DNA of 64,000 nt from Diploscapter coronatus (lineage: Eukaryota > Nematoda > Chromadorea > Rhabditida > Rhabditidae): the NCBI GenBank assembly GCA_964036155.1, contig OZ038422.1, forward strand, positions 27,055,201 to 27,119,200, read 5' to 3'. Below are positions 1 through 12,944 of this stretch, piece after piece; position 1 is the stretch's first letter; every line of letters starts with the position of its first letter. The translations under genes and the position numbers were made by a program. The notes beneath the pieces were generated by a model. It saw only the letters and a program-made list of their open reading frames with translations, was not told where the DNA came from and searched no databases.

Positions 1-3000
1 ACATTCACCTGAAACATACACAAATCGATCGATCAATTAGCCAACAATAAAGAGGACGAAAACGGGAACGGAATTGCGTTTTGCAAAGAAGCGCAGGTAT
101 TATTAGAGTGGTGATGACAGGCTGCAGGTTGGCAGAAAGACACCAACATAATACGGTAGAAGGAAGAGAAAGGGGGATGCAAATTGATTGAGAAAGGTAA
201 GGAGAAGAGAAGCTGGGTGGAAATGGAGTTGAATGGAATTGACCAAAATACGAAAAAATTACGAGACCAGATGAGAGATGCGACGTCATGAGGTCGGGCA
301 GGAATGATATCATTGCAAAGTGATGTCGTGAGAGAATTGGCTGGTTTATATTGTTGATTTGGAAGAAAGGCTATATTCATGCAGCAATTAGAATTCGAAT
401 TTGGAGCGAAATAGTGAGTCGCGTAGAAGAGAAACGAGATGAATAGCGTAATTTTTTTTTTTTTTAAATATCGACGTCCTCTACAATCAATAATAATAAT
501 AATATAGACGAATAAATTTGGAATACAAGTTGAAGCTGAATTGAAAGAAAGCGTCAAAATACCACAAAGGGATTGCAAATGATGACAAAACATTTCGCAA
601 ATGATTACGAACATTTGGCTAGAGGGCACAAAGAGGAATGAACTGTAGAAGCTGTCAGAAGCAGAGGCAGAAACAGAGACAAGGACAGGGACAGAGGCAT
701 GTGACTGATTGAGTGACTGACACTTATGTAAATAATACACAAATTGATCGATAGTTGGTTGAATTGACTGGAAGGGGAACGACGTGGAGACGTCATGGAG
801 TGACGCAAAATGAAAGAGGTTGGGAAATATTGCAATGTGTGTGGAAAAGGAGGAGAAAGAAGCAGCCTGAGGCCAGGTCGCGATTTTCGAAAATCTGACG
901 CATTTTTCTATTCAGAGCAACTGTTCTCTCGAATTCGACCGCAACGTATCACTCATTCAACCACTCTTTTAGTATCTGAATGGACAAAAAGTGAAAATAT
1001 ACTTTGGAATGGATTGGAAAAGGGAAAGTAGGACAGACGATTTGAAGCGAAGCAGCAGCAGCAGAACTGCTCAACAAGCAGATCGCTGACTGGAAGCCGT
1101 GACTACTGCGAGCATAGCCATGTGAGGAGAATGAACGATGAATGGAAATCGACAGAAAAGGAGAAAGGAGAAAATAGAGAGAACGAGCTAAAAATAGAAA
1201 ATACAGACACAGACACAGAGGCAGAGAGAGAGAAAGACAGACAGCGTGACGGAGTTGAAAAGACGAATGAAGGAATACAAGTCTACAGGCTCGCATCCCA
1301 TCGATAAATCCCGAATGAAGCTCATGAGAAAATTGTTGAACTCGTCATGATTTTTATGGAAAATTCGAGAAGCACATACCAAAATGAGTCAGATGCTGGC
1401 AAAGAAATCGAGTGAAAAGGGAAAGAGGAGAGGAATAACCCGAACTGGACAAATAACTGGTGTAGAGAAGAGGAGTGGAGGAAGGAAGGGAAAGAGGGAC
1501 AGGGAATGGACAACGAAGCTGCATGGCTGTAGAATTACGAGAAGAGATGAGAGGAAATCAAATCGAACAGAATCGACAGATCTCTCACATGAAGTTGTTA
1601 ATCAATTGGGAAAACAGCAGTTCAATTCAACGAGCCCAATCGATTCATTCGTCTATCAGTTTCTGTGCAATCTCTGCCTTTCTGCGTTCGCAAAATTTTA
1701 TGGCTCTGCGGCAAAGATTGCACAGATTCTGCAGTGATTACAATGAATGAATTGCTGCCAAAATAGTACAATGCACTGTACATTTTGTGCAGATGGTAAA
1801 CTGATCGATGTTATCATAAGAAGTAGGGAAGGCGGAAAAACGCAAAGCAGAACGGAGGATGTGATCGTTGGATTGCAATCGACTTGGAGAGATCTGATCA
1901 ATTGAATCGATGATTTTCGTGCGAGAGAATCGAAAAATAATGTGACATCAGAGGCAGAGACAAAAAGAGAGTCGAGGGAAGCATAAGCCCCTCGAGGGAG
2001 AGAAGAGAGAAGTGGAACCGGGTTTGACATCAGCATCCATCCAGACAATCAGACATTCGACAACTACAGCGTTCAATTGATGATTGAGCATTGGCACACA
2101 AACACTAGCATCGCATCGATGGAACGAAGAGAAAGATAGTCGAATTTTTCTCAACATTCCAAACGAGAAGTTCGAAGCCCAAGTTGGAGGAGAGCTAATT
2201 AGCGGCAATAGAGTGGTCTTCTCTGCATTGCCGAACTGAATGCCACACACTCGCATTTTCTACAGGCCTCTCGCAATTCAATTTTCATAAGATCGATGAA
2301 GCGGAATTCGAGAAAATAAAATCGAAGAAATGACTGCGAAAAGATAGAAATTCGAAGAGGCAAGAGGCAATTCGCCCGAGGAGAAAAGATTCTGCTGAAA
2401 CGCTGCCTCTCCCCCCTCTCCCCTTCCTTCCTTCCTTCCATTCTACAGACTGCAGACTGCAGACTGGATTCTCGCGGCAAAACTAGAGACTGTGCAGAGG
2501 GGGAGGAGAAAAGAAGCAGAAAGAGAACCTATGAGAAACGAATCATTGCAGGAAAAAAACAAGGAAAGGGAAGGAGGCAGGGGGCGAACTGTATGAGTTG
2601 AAGTTGAAGTTGAAGCACACACCACATAGATGAAACATGAGAATTATTGCAGTGGAATAGATGATAGACAGGCTGGTCGTGAATGATTGAATTCACGAGA
2701 TATGGATAGGTGGATGAATTGAGTACTGTAGGGTTGAGAGCTGATGGATATGGAAATGAATAAGCTAACTCACACAATTGGGCAGGCACAATACAAAGTG
2801 AGAAGAAGCAGAGCAGAGGAGAAAAGGAGGGGGAAGCGAAAAAGGCAATCGCAAACAGAAATCCTGACGGAATGGAATCAAATGGAAAGGTGAGAGGGAT
2901 GAAGAAATAGAGAAAAATAGGTAGAGATGGAGAGGAGAAGGAGAAGAGGGAAATGAAAAAGCAACGACGACAAAGCGATGCAACAGTGCAGCAGAATGCA

Positions 3001-4800
3001 AAGCAGCTGCAAATAGCTTGAAATCGAGACAATTAATTTATTGATTGATTGATTGATTGGTCGAGATGAATTTGGACAGAGCAATGAAGTGACTATGGAC
3101 AATGAGAATTCGAATGTTTCTGCCTGATCATCGGTAGAATTCTCAGCCCTTCATCCCTCTACGGTTCTCTGCAGTTCTTCTCCTTCCCCTCTCGCCCCAC
3201 TTTCACTTCTCTCAAATCGTCCATTTTCAATTTTCATTTCCCCTCTCGGCTACTTTCACTGCAGATATTTCAATCACCCGATAGAACGATTACTAATTCA
3301 CACAACACACAGCCAGAAGCTTTCACCAGAAGCGTTTTGAATGGAAATATGCAAATCAGGGCATTCTCTTGTCTGCCACCTATTCTCAATCTGAACTTGC
3401 AATGACCTTCTCTCCTCACAATCAACTTCAATTTCTACACATAAAATACTGCACAACGGGAACTTCGGACTACTTCAAGAGAATGGGGGGAATGATTGAG
3501 GTGGGGAAGCCAAGTGATTAGCCTGTCATTTCATAGCAAGTTTTACTTCTTTCATTTTTTGAACAATTCGTTCAAAACTTATTTGTACTCCTTCTAACCG
3601 CTCCAACCCAAGTCGTCTATCGTCTATAGTTTTTTCCACTTCATCTGCCTGTCTGCGCCTGCAGCCTATCGTCATATGCTAAGTTACTACTTACACCCTT
3701 TTCCCCTTTCCATTCCTCCCTCCAACTCGCCTGACTATCCATTCTGCCCAAGGAATGCGCGCCGTCCACTCCGCTTCTTCCTCTACTTGTTCTGTTTCTA
3801 TTGATGCTCTGCTCGACTCGATAGTCATATTCGGGACAAGTTCTACAAAAAAAATGAATAAACCATTGAGAATAACAGCTACGAATAATCAACGATACAA
3901 CATCGACGTGTTGAAGTTTCAGGCTTCAATTTGGCAGGAATTTCGCTAAAATTCAGTAATTATTCTCCCTTGAATATTAATATACAAAGACACGAACTGA
4001 CAAACGGTTAGGTGGAGACAATTAGATAAACGACGAAAGATCAACTTATAATTTGAAGTAAGATATCTAGGATCTCCTTTTATACTGAAAAGCAACAATA
4101 ACGACAACAATCTAAATGAACCCGTTTAGCAGTTACCACAAGATGAATAAACATAAGTTACAAAACAAAATATTTAGACTTTTGAGATCTCATAAAAATT
4201 TTGTTCCAATTTTAGAAATAGCTGGCCATCCTTTTGACTTGGAAAATGTCGTCGATGATGTGATATCTGCAATTGAATGAATGAGATTTTGGGATAGTTC
4301 GATAAATTGACAACAACGAAAACAATTCCTTTTATAGACGAGCAAAAATGAAATAATGCTCATTACATAGAGAGCGCAAGCGGGTTCACGAGAACCATAT
4401 TCCGCTACTTCAATCCATTTCTCGATTTCAAAAACACGTTTATTTTGGGTGCGGAATTTTGCGAATTTTTCGGTCAAAAATTATTTTTTCTTTCTAAAAG
4501 TTTTAGTTAGAATGGAATACATCTTTCTAAACAAAGTGGTAGGGAAATATGATCCTCATAAACCTGCTTGTGCTCTCTAGAGCTACTCGATCTTGAATTT
4601 TCGAACTCGTATAAGAAAGCCATTAGGGGGGACATGAAATATATCAAATTGGTCTTAATAGGTAGGATATGAGTTTGAATGGGCTAATAGCAATCTACCA
4701 TCTTCAAACCCTAGCGCCCTAGTCCTATTCCTATATGTCTTTTTTTTCTAGATTTTTCATTCTGAGTGGGGTTTCAGGATCAAATGCCCCACTACGGGAG
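1..4800. other. No supportable gene; strand-asymmetric low-complexity DNA
   Basis: No open frame in this stretch has a recognisable domain, credible splice structure or family resemblance. Positions 1-3100 are strikingly purine-rich on the + strand (GA-rich). About 3120-3760 is pyrimidine-rich, so the - and + strands give long but compositionally trivial Ser/Phe/Leu-rich frames. A short GATT-type tandem run lies near 3045-3060. This could be a large intron, a 5' regulatory region or intergenic DNA belonging to a gene outside the window. Confidence 0.6.
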
Positions 4801-4809
4801 GAAAATCTA

Positions 4810-7800
4810 TCAAGATTTTGATATCGAGGATCTGAATGGTTGATGGTGCGCGACTGACCGACTGGCTCCGAGTCGTCTGGCCAATTCCTGTTTGTCTGCA
4901 GTGGAGAGGTGCAGGAATCGCTCGACAACATCGCCATCGACCATGTGCCGCGGGTTGTGGGCATTGATGGTGGGACGCAGGGGGCGGGCTGCTCGGGCAC
5001 CCTGCAAACAAACCAATTGGTAATGCATGGAGAAATGCGAACACAGAGCAGACATACATACCTTTGGATTGAGACCTGCGACTTGAGGGACTGCAGTGCT
5101 GATGAATTGCTGCAAGAAGTGGAGTCGTCTGCAACAGCGCATTGCAATCGATTGGAAGATAAGAATTGCTGACCTGAATGACTTCTCCGAGATGGGTCTG
5201 ACGAATCCGAACGAGCCGTCGAGCGAACCAAACACAGAAGTCATCTGCTGCGAAGCAGCCATCGTTTCCTTGTGCGACAGATTCAAATGCGAAGTGTGAC
5301 CTGCAACAGGATGAGATTCGAGGGGAACTTGAGATTCAATTATTTCCCAACCTTTGACTCTGACCCAGGAGTTGATATTCGTGCCGATATTGATGGCTGC
5401 CCTGAAATCCGCATTCTTCATCTGTCAGCTTCTCTTCTCACAAACCTAAGAAGAAGTCGATCGCCTCCAAACGTTTCCTTCGTTTCGGGTGCATAGTTGA
5501 ACATGTGCACATTGCCACACTCGTCTGACAGAAGGAAGCCCAGATGACTGCAAACAATTCACAATTGAATGAGGAACTCAGAAGAAAGTGGCGAAAATCG
5601 TTTACTTTCCATCGACGATAAATTGCGCGGCCATGGGAGCCTGAATGCCGAGCCGCTCGTCTCTGCTTACAATGGACAAGGCTTTAAAGTCTTCTTGGAA
5701 TCGAACGAGGGAAATCGACTCCTGAATGTCGCAGGCCAGAGCGATGCAACGCAGAGGGATGATCTGGTTGATGTAATAGTGCATGTCCAGGAACGAGAGG
5801 CCGCTCAGTTCGTTGTCTTTGAAGCTCCAGATGAAGATCTACAATAAGGCGCAGTCACACAGCAATTCACTTCATCGAAGAGGAATTAGTGCCAACCTTC
5901 TGTCCCATTCCACTCAGCAGATACCCATCCATTGCACAAAGTGCAGTTACAGGTCCTTTCTGCTCCTTGTCATAGATGACCTTGATTCTGTGCTTGGAAG
6001 TGGGCTGACCTGGCTCGGGAACGACTTCGATGATTTCTGCCAGAACTATCCTGCCTCTCACAAGCACCTGAATTTCATTTGTTTGTTTTTTCCCATTACA
6101 CCCGAGATTCACCCACCTCTTCTCCATAGTTGTTGATTGTTCCAATTGCGAGATAGGGCTGCAGTCCACTGAGAGTCGACTCAGAGCGCAATGCGACTTC
6201 TTCACAGGAAGTAACGACTTCCATCTCTCCGAACCCCATTTCTGTGTTCGGCACAGGCGCCCAGTCTTCAGGGGAGTAGAGCTGTAAGGATTGTGAATGA
6301 ACATTCGGAATATTCTCAGTGGAAGCTAGGACCGCGAAAGGTTTGACAAAATTAACTGTTTTTCTACTTCGAAAATTCAATTTTGATGTAGCTAAAAATT
6401 TATGAAGAAAAAACAAGATAAAGAATAATTTTTGATCGAAAAATTCCACGAAAGTAGCCATCAAAGTGAGCATGGTTTTGCTTTACAAATACAGCATTAG
6501 CACCTGCTAACACCGGAATTTCGGGCTGATTTTTGGTACAGAACCATTTCACTGAGTGGTTCACCGGACTAGCTTACGACTTTTTTTTATGTATCTCCAC
6601 TTTGAAGGGACTTGCTTCCTATTTTTGGGGTTTCCAATGTCCACTTTTTGAATAAAAACGAAAAATGCGAGGGGCGGAGTTTGTGGTTCCTAGAGAAAAC
6701 TCACATTTAACGAGTACTGCTGGATGGTGGGAAGGACGAATTCATCACTCTTTTCGTGGACTTCGATCTGTTTGTCGTCGTTGACCACAACCCAGATCTT
6801 GTTGCAGGGAGTCGCCACTGAAGTCACCACAGCAAACACCTGTAATTCAGATAGAAATATCGGAAATTTTGGAGTAAGATGCTTTAAAGTTAATGAAGTG
6901 CAGATGTGTCGTCATTGCACCAGATTTCTACAATGCAGCGCATTTTTGTACACTGATAACGTTTCTGCTCAATGTTCATCAAGAAGGAATGCAAGGACTT
7001 GCCTGATCCTTCATCAGATACCGGACATTGTTGACTGTAGTCCCAACTCGAATCTTCATTGCCGGATAGGGCAGTTCGTAGTCGAAAGCAGTCTGCAGCT
7101 TTGCGATACGCAATTCCTGCCCCTGTCCTTTGTCGATCAGATAGAGCATTCCATTGAGCACATTCTGGTTGTTGAATGGAGTGAATGCCCGAATTGGTCC
7201 GTCCAGCGATAGGCTGTGCTTCATCAGACCGCCCCAGGCTCCCATCACGAACATATGAGGCTCTGAGCCGATCACGAATACTCCGTTCAGCTGCAAATTC
7301 ACTGTACGCATAAGTCTTTGTCAAATGAACTCAAGTTTCGAATAAAGAAGAGAAACTAGGACTGGTGGAAAAATGCCGAGATTGAATATGATCGCAGACG
7401 ATAATGCGAAAAGTATGCAGGAAGGAGAAAAGGAATAATTTCCGTTTTTAATATTCCTGCATATCCCGAAATTCTAATTCGTCTGACCAAGACAATAATT
7501 CACCAGAAGAGAAATGACTAACCACAGAGGAGATTCTCTCGAAAGGAACGACTAGCTGCTTCTGTCGTTCTGTTTCTTTGCCAACCACAACCTGCAATTG
7601 CACTGCTTTTCGAGATGCATTCATTCGCTCAATGCAAACCTCATTTCTGGTTCCGTCTGAACTCGTGAACGGAGTCGATCTGAGTGGCACAGTGTGTGGC
7701 AGTCTTCGGAAGCAGATGCAGAGATGCTCCGGCTGCTTGTTTGATTTGGCGTACATTTCATAGCAAACGAGCAGGTCGTCCACGACCGCCATCAGAACTG

Positions 7801-10800
7801 GTCTGCCTTGGTTGATTCCCATTCCTAAAACAGATAGAATTCGAAGTTCTTTTACATTCGCCCCAAATGAGTGAGTAGTTAGCATTTGACGAAATGGCAA
7901 AACTCAAAATGACAAATGACAAAAATGACTGTGTTCTCATTCTTTATTTCGTCCAGACTTGAAACTTTTTCTGAAAATTGCAATTGCAGTTGTTTTCTTG
8001 CAGGTCTGAGATCTCGTCAAATCTAGGTGCAGAGAAAATTTCTTACCAATAAGGTGCGCCTCGACAATTCTCTCCTCCATTCGGATGGTTTCCTGATGGT
8101 CCTCCTTTTCCACGTTATCAGTCGTGACAGCTGAAATATTCTTCATGACTCCTTCCTTCTTTTTCTCGACTGACCTCTGCTTGCCTTCTCCAACTGTTCC
8201 TTCCTTTCCCTCTCGTCTTCGTCAGCAGAAATGTCGTGGAGGAATTCAGGCATTCCATTGAATTTCCTTATCTGATAGACGAGTGTCATGTCCGGCAGAG
8301 AGTAGATAACAAGACGGCCATTCTCTCGAGCTGCCATTAGCCAGTAGGTCGGATCCACTGAAAGCAAGAGCATTCATTCAACCAGTTCATCTTGTTCGTT
8401 TTATGCATCTTTTTATTGCATCTAGAGAAAGACGGGAGTGTGCGGAAACGCCTATTTCCGCAGATATTGGGTCAATTTCTGTTTCGTCTCCGAAAATCTC
8501 AAACCCATTTCCGCACACACTTGGAGGGCAATGAGAAAACAATGTCGTTTTGTGTTCGATTTTTTCTTCTAAAATCCAATTTTGCATGTTCTTGATCTCA
8601 AAATTTCGTTCAAAAACTGAGAGTGAGAAATGGAACAGGAATGAAGAAGACTAAGGCATATTCATTGCCAAAATCTAAATGATTGTCATTTTCATGCTGA
8701 TTGATTTAATTTAAACTGCTTTTCTATCATTCTCTATCCTCTACCCTAGGGCCTAATACTTTTATCTCAAAAAGTTCGATGATTTAAGCATATGGCATAA
8801 AAAATCTCTTCTTCTGCCTATGACTTGCCTGTGTTGGGATCGAATGCATCAGATTCCTCTCCTCCCGTTGCAGCAATCACATTGCCGTGTCGTTTCCTGC
8901 GTCGAGAGAAATCGTCCACTGAAATTCGTCCATCTTCATTTTAAAGTAATTTCAGCACAAAACTGACCTGTTTTCGTTTTCTTTGAAGAAGTCGATTCTC
9001 CATACAACTTGAAGTCATCGTCTGTGTTGTATAACGCATCCATCTCGTCCTGAATGAGAATTTGAAGTTTACAAATGATCTTTCGATGGTTTTCTCTAAA
9101 TTCGCTTTTTTGGGTTTAAATGTTTGGAGAAACTATTTAAAAGTGGCCTTCCTTTTTGTCGAAAAAACATGTCAGAACATGAAGCAAGTAATCTCACAAT
9201 GAAATGCTTTAGAATAACGACATCATACATCGATCAGACTTGCGAATTGTTCAAATTTTGCAACCGAACCGCACCGCAGTCGCGGTTACGGTTGAAAATC
9301 CCAAGTCTGAAATCGATTTCGCGAGTTAATCTACAGAAAATCCTAGAGAAATAAGGACTAGGTAGCCATAAAATTGCAATTTATAATGATAGACTCCCGA
9401 AAACTGATCACTCGGATTTTCTGAAGAAATTGTGCGGAAATTATTTTTTAATTTCGAATTTTCGTTTTGCCTTACATCAATTGTCTTATTGTTGGTGGTG
9501 TTCTTAAGCTCGTTCTCGTTAACGAATTCCTCCCTTCCAGTTGAACAGACCATCAGTCCGCTTATGTCTCTGCAACATTGACTCATTTGCTAGAGACAGA
9601 CAGATCGAGAATAACCTGTAGATGGAAATGGAAGTGAGGATGTTCTGTCGATGATCTGCAAAAGGCGACTGCGACAGGTCGAATGGCTTGAGATGAACGT
9701 GGGGATGGTTGGTGAGCTGATAGAGGAACAGACGACCATCCTGAGTGAGCAACGCCACGAACGGGTCCATGATCGAGGCAGAGACCACGGGGAAATTCGA
9801 TTCCAATTGAACCTGAAACCAGATTTTGAAAAAGGCTCCTTGAATAAGACATAGGGATACGCACTTGAAAAAGGCACATGTTAAAAGGCGCATACTTGAA
9901 GAGAGCACATGCTTATTTTTCGTGCACTTTTCAAATGAAAAATTTGTGGTGTGCCCTGCGCGTCATTCAAGGAGTCTTTAAAAACGAATTATCCTTCAAC
10001 AATCGTACTTCTTGCAATTTCTGTCCATCAGCAACGAGAGCCACACAGAGTGAAGTGATCTGCACAGCCAGGCCGCCATCGGCCAGTTCGCCCGCCGCAA
10101 TGGTCGGCTCGCTCGTCACGAAAAGGGCCTCTTCCAACTCGACCATCTCCTCGCCCAGCTCGAGAACCAGAGTGGAACGTGCTTTCGACACAATCAGATA
10201 CCTGAATGGGGCAGTCCACAGCTGGAATGTCTGTCATTCGCGAAGTCAAACCTGTGCGAGTCATCCTCACTTCTGCCGACAGCCCACATCTGCTGTGCCC
10301 CGTACAGACTGCTGCTTGTGATGATTTGCGGCCGAAGGGTCCTCTGCATGATGCACAGAGCCCCGTCTTTGTGATGGCCTGACGCTGTCACCTGCAAGCA
10401 TTCTCTTCATCCATCAATAATCGTCTTCCACTCAAGTGTAGTAACAACACTCACAATGTCGAAGACAGGGTCGATCATCTGCCCGCTGCTGGCCCTCTCG
10501 AGCAGTTCTGCACTGGTTCCATGCGCCCCTCCCGCAGTCATCGCTTTCACAGGGCCAATGTTGAGCAGTCTATCGAGTTCGGTCACCTCTATGTGCTGCT
10601 CTGTGCGTCTGGTCGTTTCAGTCTGAACCACCATTCGCCCTCGTATTCTTTTGCCAATTTCCTCACCTTCAAATCAGCAATGGTGTCCCCGTACAGCGCC
10701 AAATCGTCCTCGTCCAACTCGATCTCGCCCTTCTTCATTCTCTTCGCTTCCGGTTCGGTTCCATTCACCTCGAGCCCTTCATCATCATCGTCGTCTGCAA

Positions 10801-12579
10801 TTCAACTCTCCCGCCTTTTAACCCCCTCTGCCTCACCGATGACAATGTTGGAGATGGCATATTTGAGAAACTGCGAATCGCCGAGTCGAGAGCCGATGAA
10901 CAGGTGGCCGGCGGCACAGGCCGTGATGCTGTAGGCGATTGAGGTCTCTGAAAATAAAATAGGGCATTCTACATTTTGATAGGCAGCGTGACAACTGGAT
11001 ATTTTGATAGAATTGCCAAGTTAAAATGGTCTCGTCTTCCGCATTTCCTGTACACCTTTGATAAGCTAGATTATCACGTCTCTAATGTTGATTTCGTCTA
11101 ACAAAAGAATTTCCCTAAACTGGAATAAAGAGTTCTGCACGTACCACATATGAATTTGAAGTCGATGGACTTGACGCTGCTTGCCGAGTCCGATTCCAAA
11201 TGAGTGACGCAGAGTCTGCCGTCCTGGGTTCCGACGAATATCTTTCCATCGCCAATCCATTCGATCGCATAGCAGTCCAATGTCAGGCACAGATGTTTCA
11301 TGTCCTGCAAAATCAAAACAGTGCGAGTAAATGACGAGGGTAAAGACAAACCTTCAGTGGGAACTTAGTGTATGCATCGTGGCAGGAGTTGATTGCGATT
11401 CCACAGGGCGGCACTGCCTGATTCAAGTAGATGATTTCATTCGAGCCGAACACAACTGCGCCTCCGATTGGCTTTGGCACGGCCATCAATCTAAACAGAC
11501 ACGATGAATTATCACTCCCCCAACTGCTGCTTCCGACCTGTTGCAGTCCATAGGCAGATTGCTCAGCTGCCAGACAACGGCAAACTGCTCGTCCATGCTA
11601 TTCACGGACACGCCCATTATGCAGCACGTGTCGTAACGAATGGCTGCTCTGCAAATGGCACAAGTTGGTGAGTTTGCGAGAAGAAAATGAAATAAAACTC
11701 ACCTTCCAGCAGTTGTCTGCAGGGGCTCGTAGAGGAAAAGGAGAGTTGGCTCGTGGTAGCCGTCCAGAAACACCATGTCAGCAACGTTATCGAGACTGAA
11801 CATTCAGTTGTGCAAGAAGAAGAAGAAGATTCCCAACCTGGCATCAATTTTCTTGAGTGGAACTGTGTAGCTCCTGAGTCTGGGCTGACCATCGTTAAAT
11901 GGAATGATGACGAGTCGAGTGCCGTAGGCCAACAGAGCAGCACAGCGGTGGGAAGGGTCTGTCTGCAAGAAAGAAGGAGTGAGTTGACAACAAACAACGC
12001 TTGGCTGACCCTGATAATGGGAGTCTTGCAGTTCTTGGTGAACCCCTCCCGCAGATACTCGTCCTCGTACGAATGCAGAGAGACAGTCTCGAGGCAGCGC
12101 TCCGACTCGTTGAAGACCACAATCGAGAGTTTCGCGTCGTCGAATGTCAGCAGCAGGGCGTCTTGATTCGGGTGCGCTGCAATTCGATGATTGGAGTGCA
12201 CAGAGGGGAGATGCAAAAATGCAAAACTCACAGGGAATTTGCGAGACTGCAAAATCCTTCGGCGAATTGAGGAATCGCGTGGAGAAGACGCACTCCAGGC
12301 GAGTCTTCTGTTGCCTGCAATGCACTTTGTTTCAGTGTCATTTGTCTAATTCTCACCATTCTTCTGCCGAGTCTGCAGGTGGCACGAGTGCATATGGATT
12401 TGTTCGGAAGATCCGTAGGAACTTGGCGCCTATTGTGACGAGCTGGGAGCCTGAAACAGATGAGTTGCAATGGAACTCGTTTCTTTGCCCGAATTCCCAC
12501 CTGATGAAGGAATGAATTTCCCATATGTGCTGAAATTGACAGTGGTCGAGTCGTCCGTCTCCCTGATGTAGGAGAACAT
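4810..12579 (-). CDS. cpsf-1: CPSF1 / CPSF160, cleavage and polyadenylation specificity factor subunit 1 (31 exons)
   Basis: This is the largest scaffold subunit of the nuclear complex that recognises the AAUAAA signal and organises pre-mRNA cleavage and polyadenylation. It is built of beta-propellers. I traced 31 exons with GT-AG (two GC-AG) junctions, about 1,450 codons against 1,443 in human. Recognisable blocks in order: N-terminus at 12579 (MFSYIRE), [15 protein letters not shown] (12.1 kb), [11 protein letters not shown] (11.9 kb), [13 protein letters not shown] (11.75 kb), [12 protein letters not shown] (11.45 kb), [13 protein letters not shown] (10.9 kb), the acidic [14 protein letters not shown] linker (10.7 kb), [15 protein letters not shown] (10.35 kb), [12 protein letters not shown] and [13 protein letters not shown] (6.0 kb), and the C-terminal [12 protein letters not shown] with LARRLG (4.85 kb). 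The last residues after LARRLG do not match the usual family tail, so the final ~15 codons are less certain. Exon borders include 12501, 12450-12357, 11962-11838, 10201-10009, 7824-7523, 7290-7013, 6281-6117, 5838-5606 and 5001-4810. The donors at 8828 and 7012 are GC. The gene is divergent from RNASEH2B. Confidence 0.95.
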
Positions 12580-12944
12580 CTCTAAAACGAGCAAACGATT
12601 GGGATATATCGAGGGAAAAGCAAGAAAATGCGACAATTCAGCGAGAAAATTCAAACAGAACAGGAATTCCCTTCAACGATTCTGCTCGGAAAATTGCTAA
12701 GAGCGAATTAAACGACGAGCGAATGAAAACGAACAGACATTCAAACGTAAAAGCGAGAGAAGGAGTGAAATGAAGAGAGAATAGAAACAAAAATAAAAAT
12801 GGAAACAGTGCATAGAATGAAGAGGATAGAAAGATGAAGAATAGAAGAAAGTGCGCCAATTCACCAATTAAAATGCGGGAAAATTGGATTCGATTTTCTT
12901 GTATTTGATTTTCATGTAAATTCCGATAGAATTCAGAATAGGAG
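12580..12944. promoter_or_regulatory. Divergent intergenic promoter region between CPSF1 and RNASEH2B
   Basis: Only 365 bp separate the CPSF1 start codon (12579, - strand) from the RNASEH2B start codon (12945, + strand), so both promoters and 5' UTRs must lie here. The sequence is A/G-rich and shows no clear TATA box or coding potential. Shared promoter use is inferred from spacing only. Confidence 0.5.

Noticed and set aside
33..4477. Many long frames on the - strand in the first 4.5 kb (up to 235 codons), rich in Ser, Phe, Leu and Pro
   Set aside because: They follow strand-asymmetric purine/pyrimidine composition, overlap in several frames, and show no domain or splice logic.
4190..4477. 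A 95-codon - strand frame with a hydrophobic stretch
   Set aside because: Low-complexity surroundings, no neighbouring exons, and no recognised homologue.
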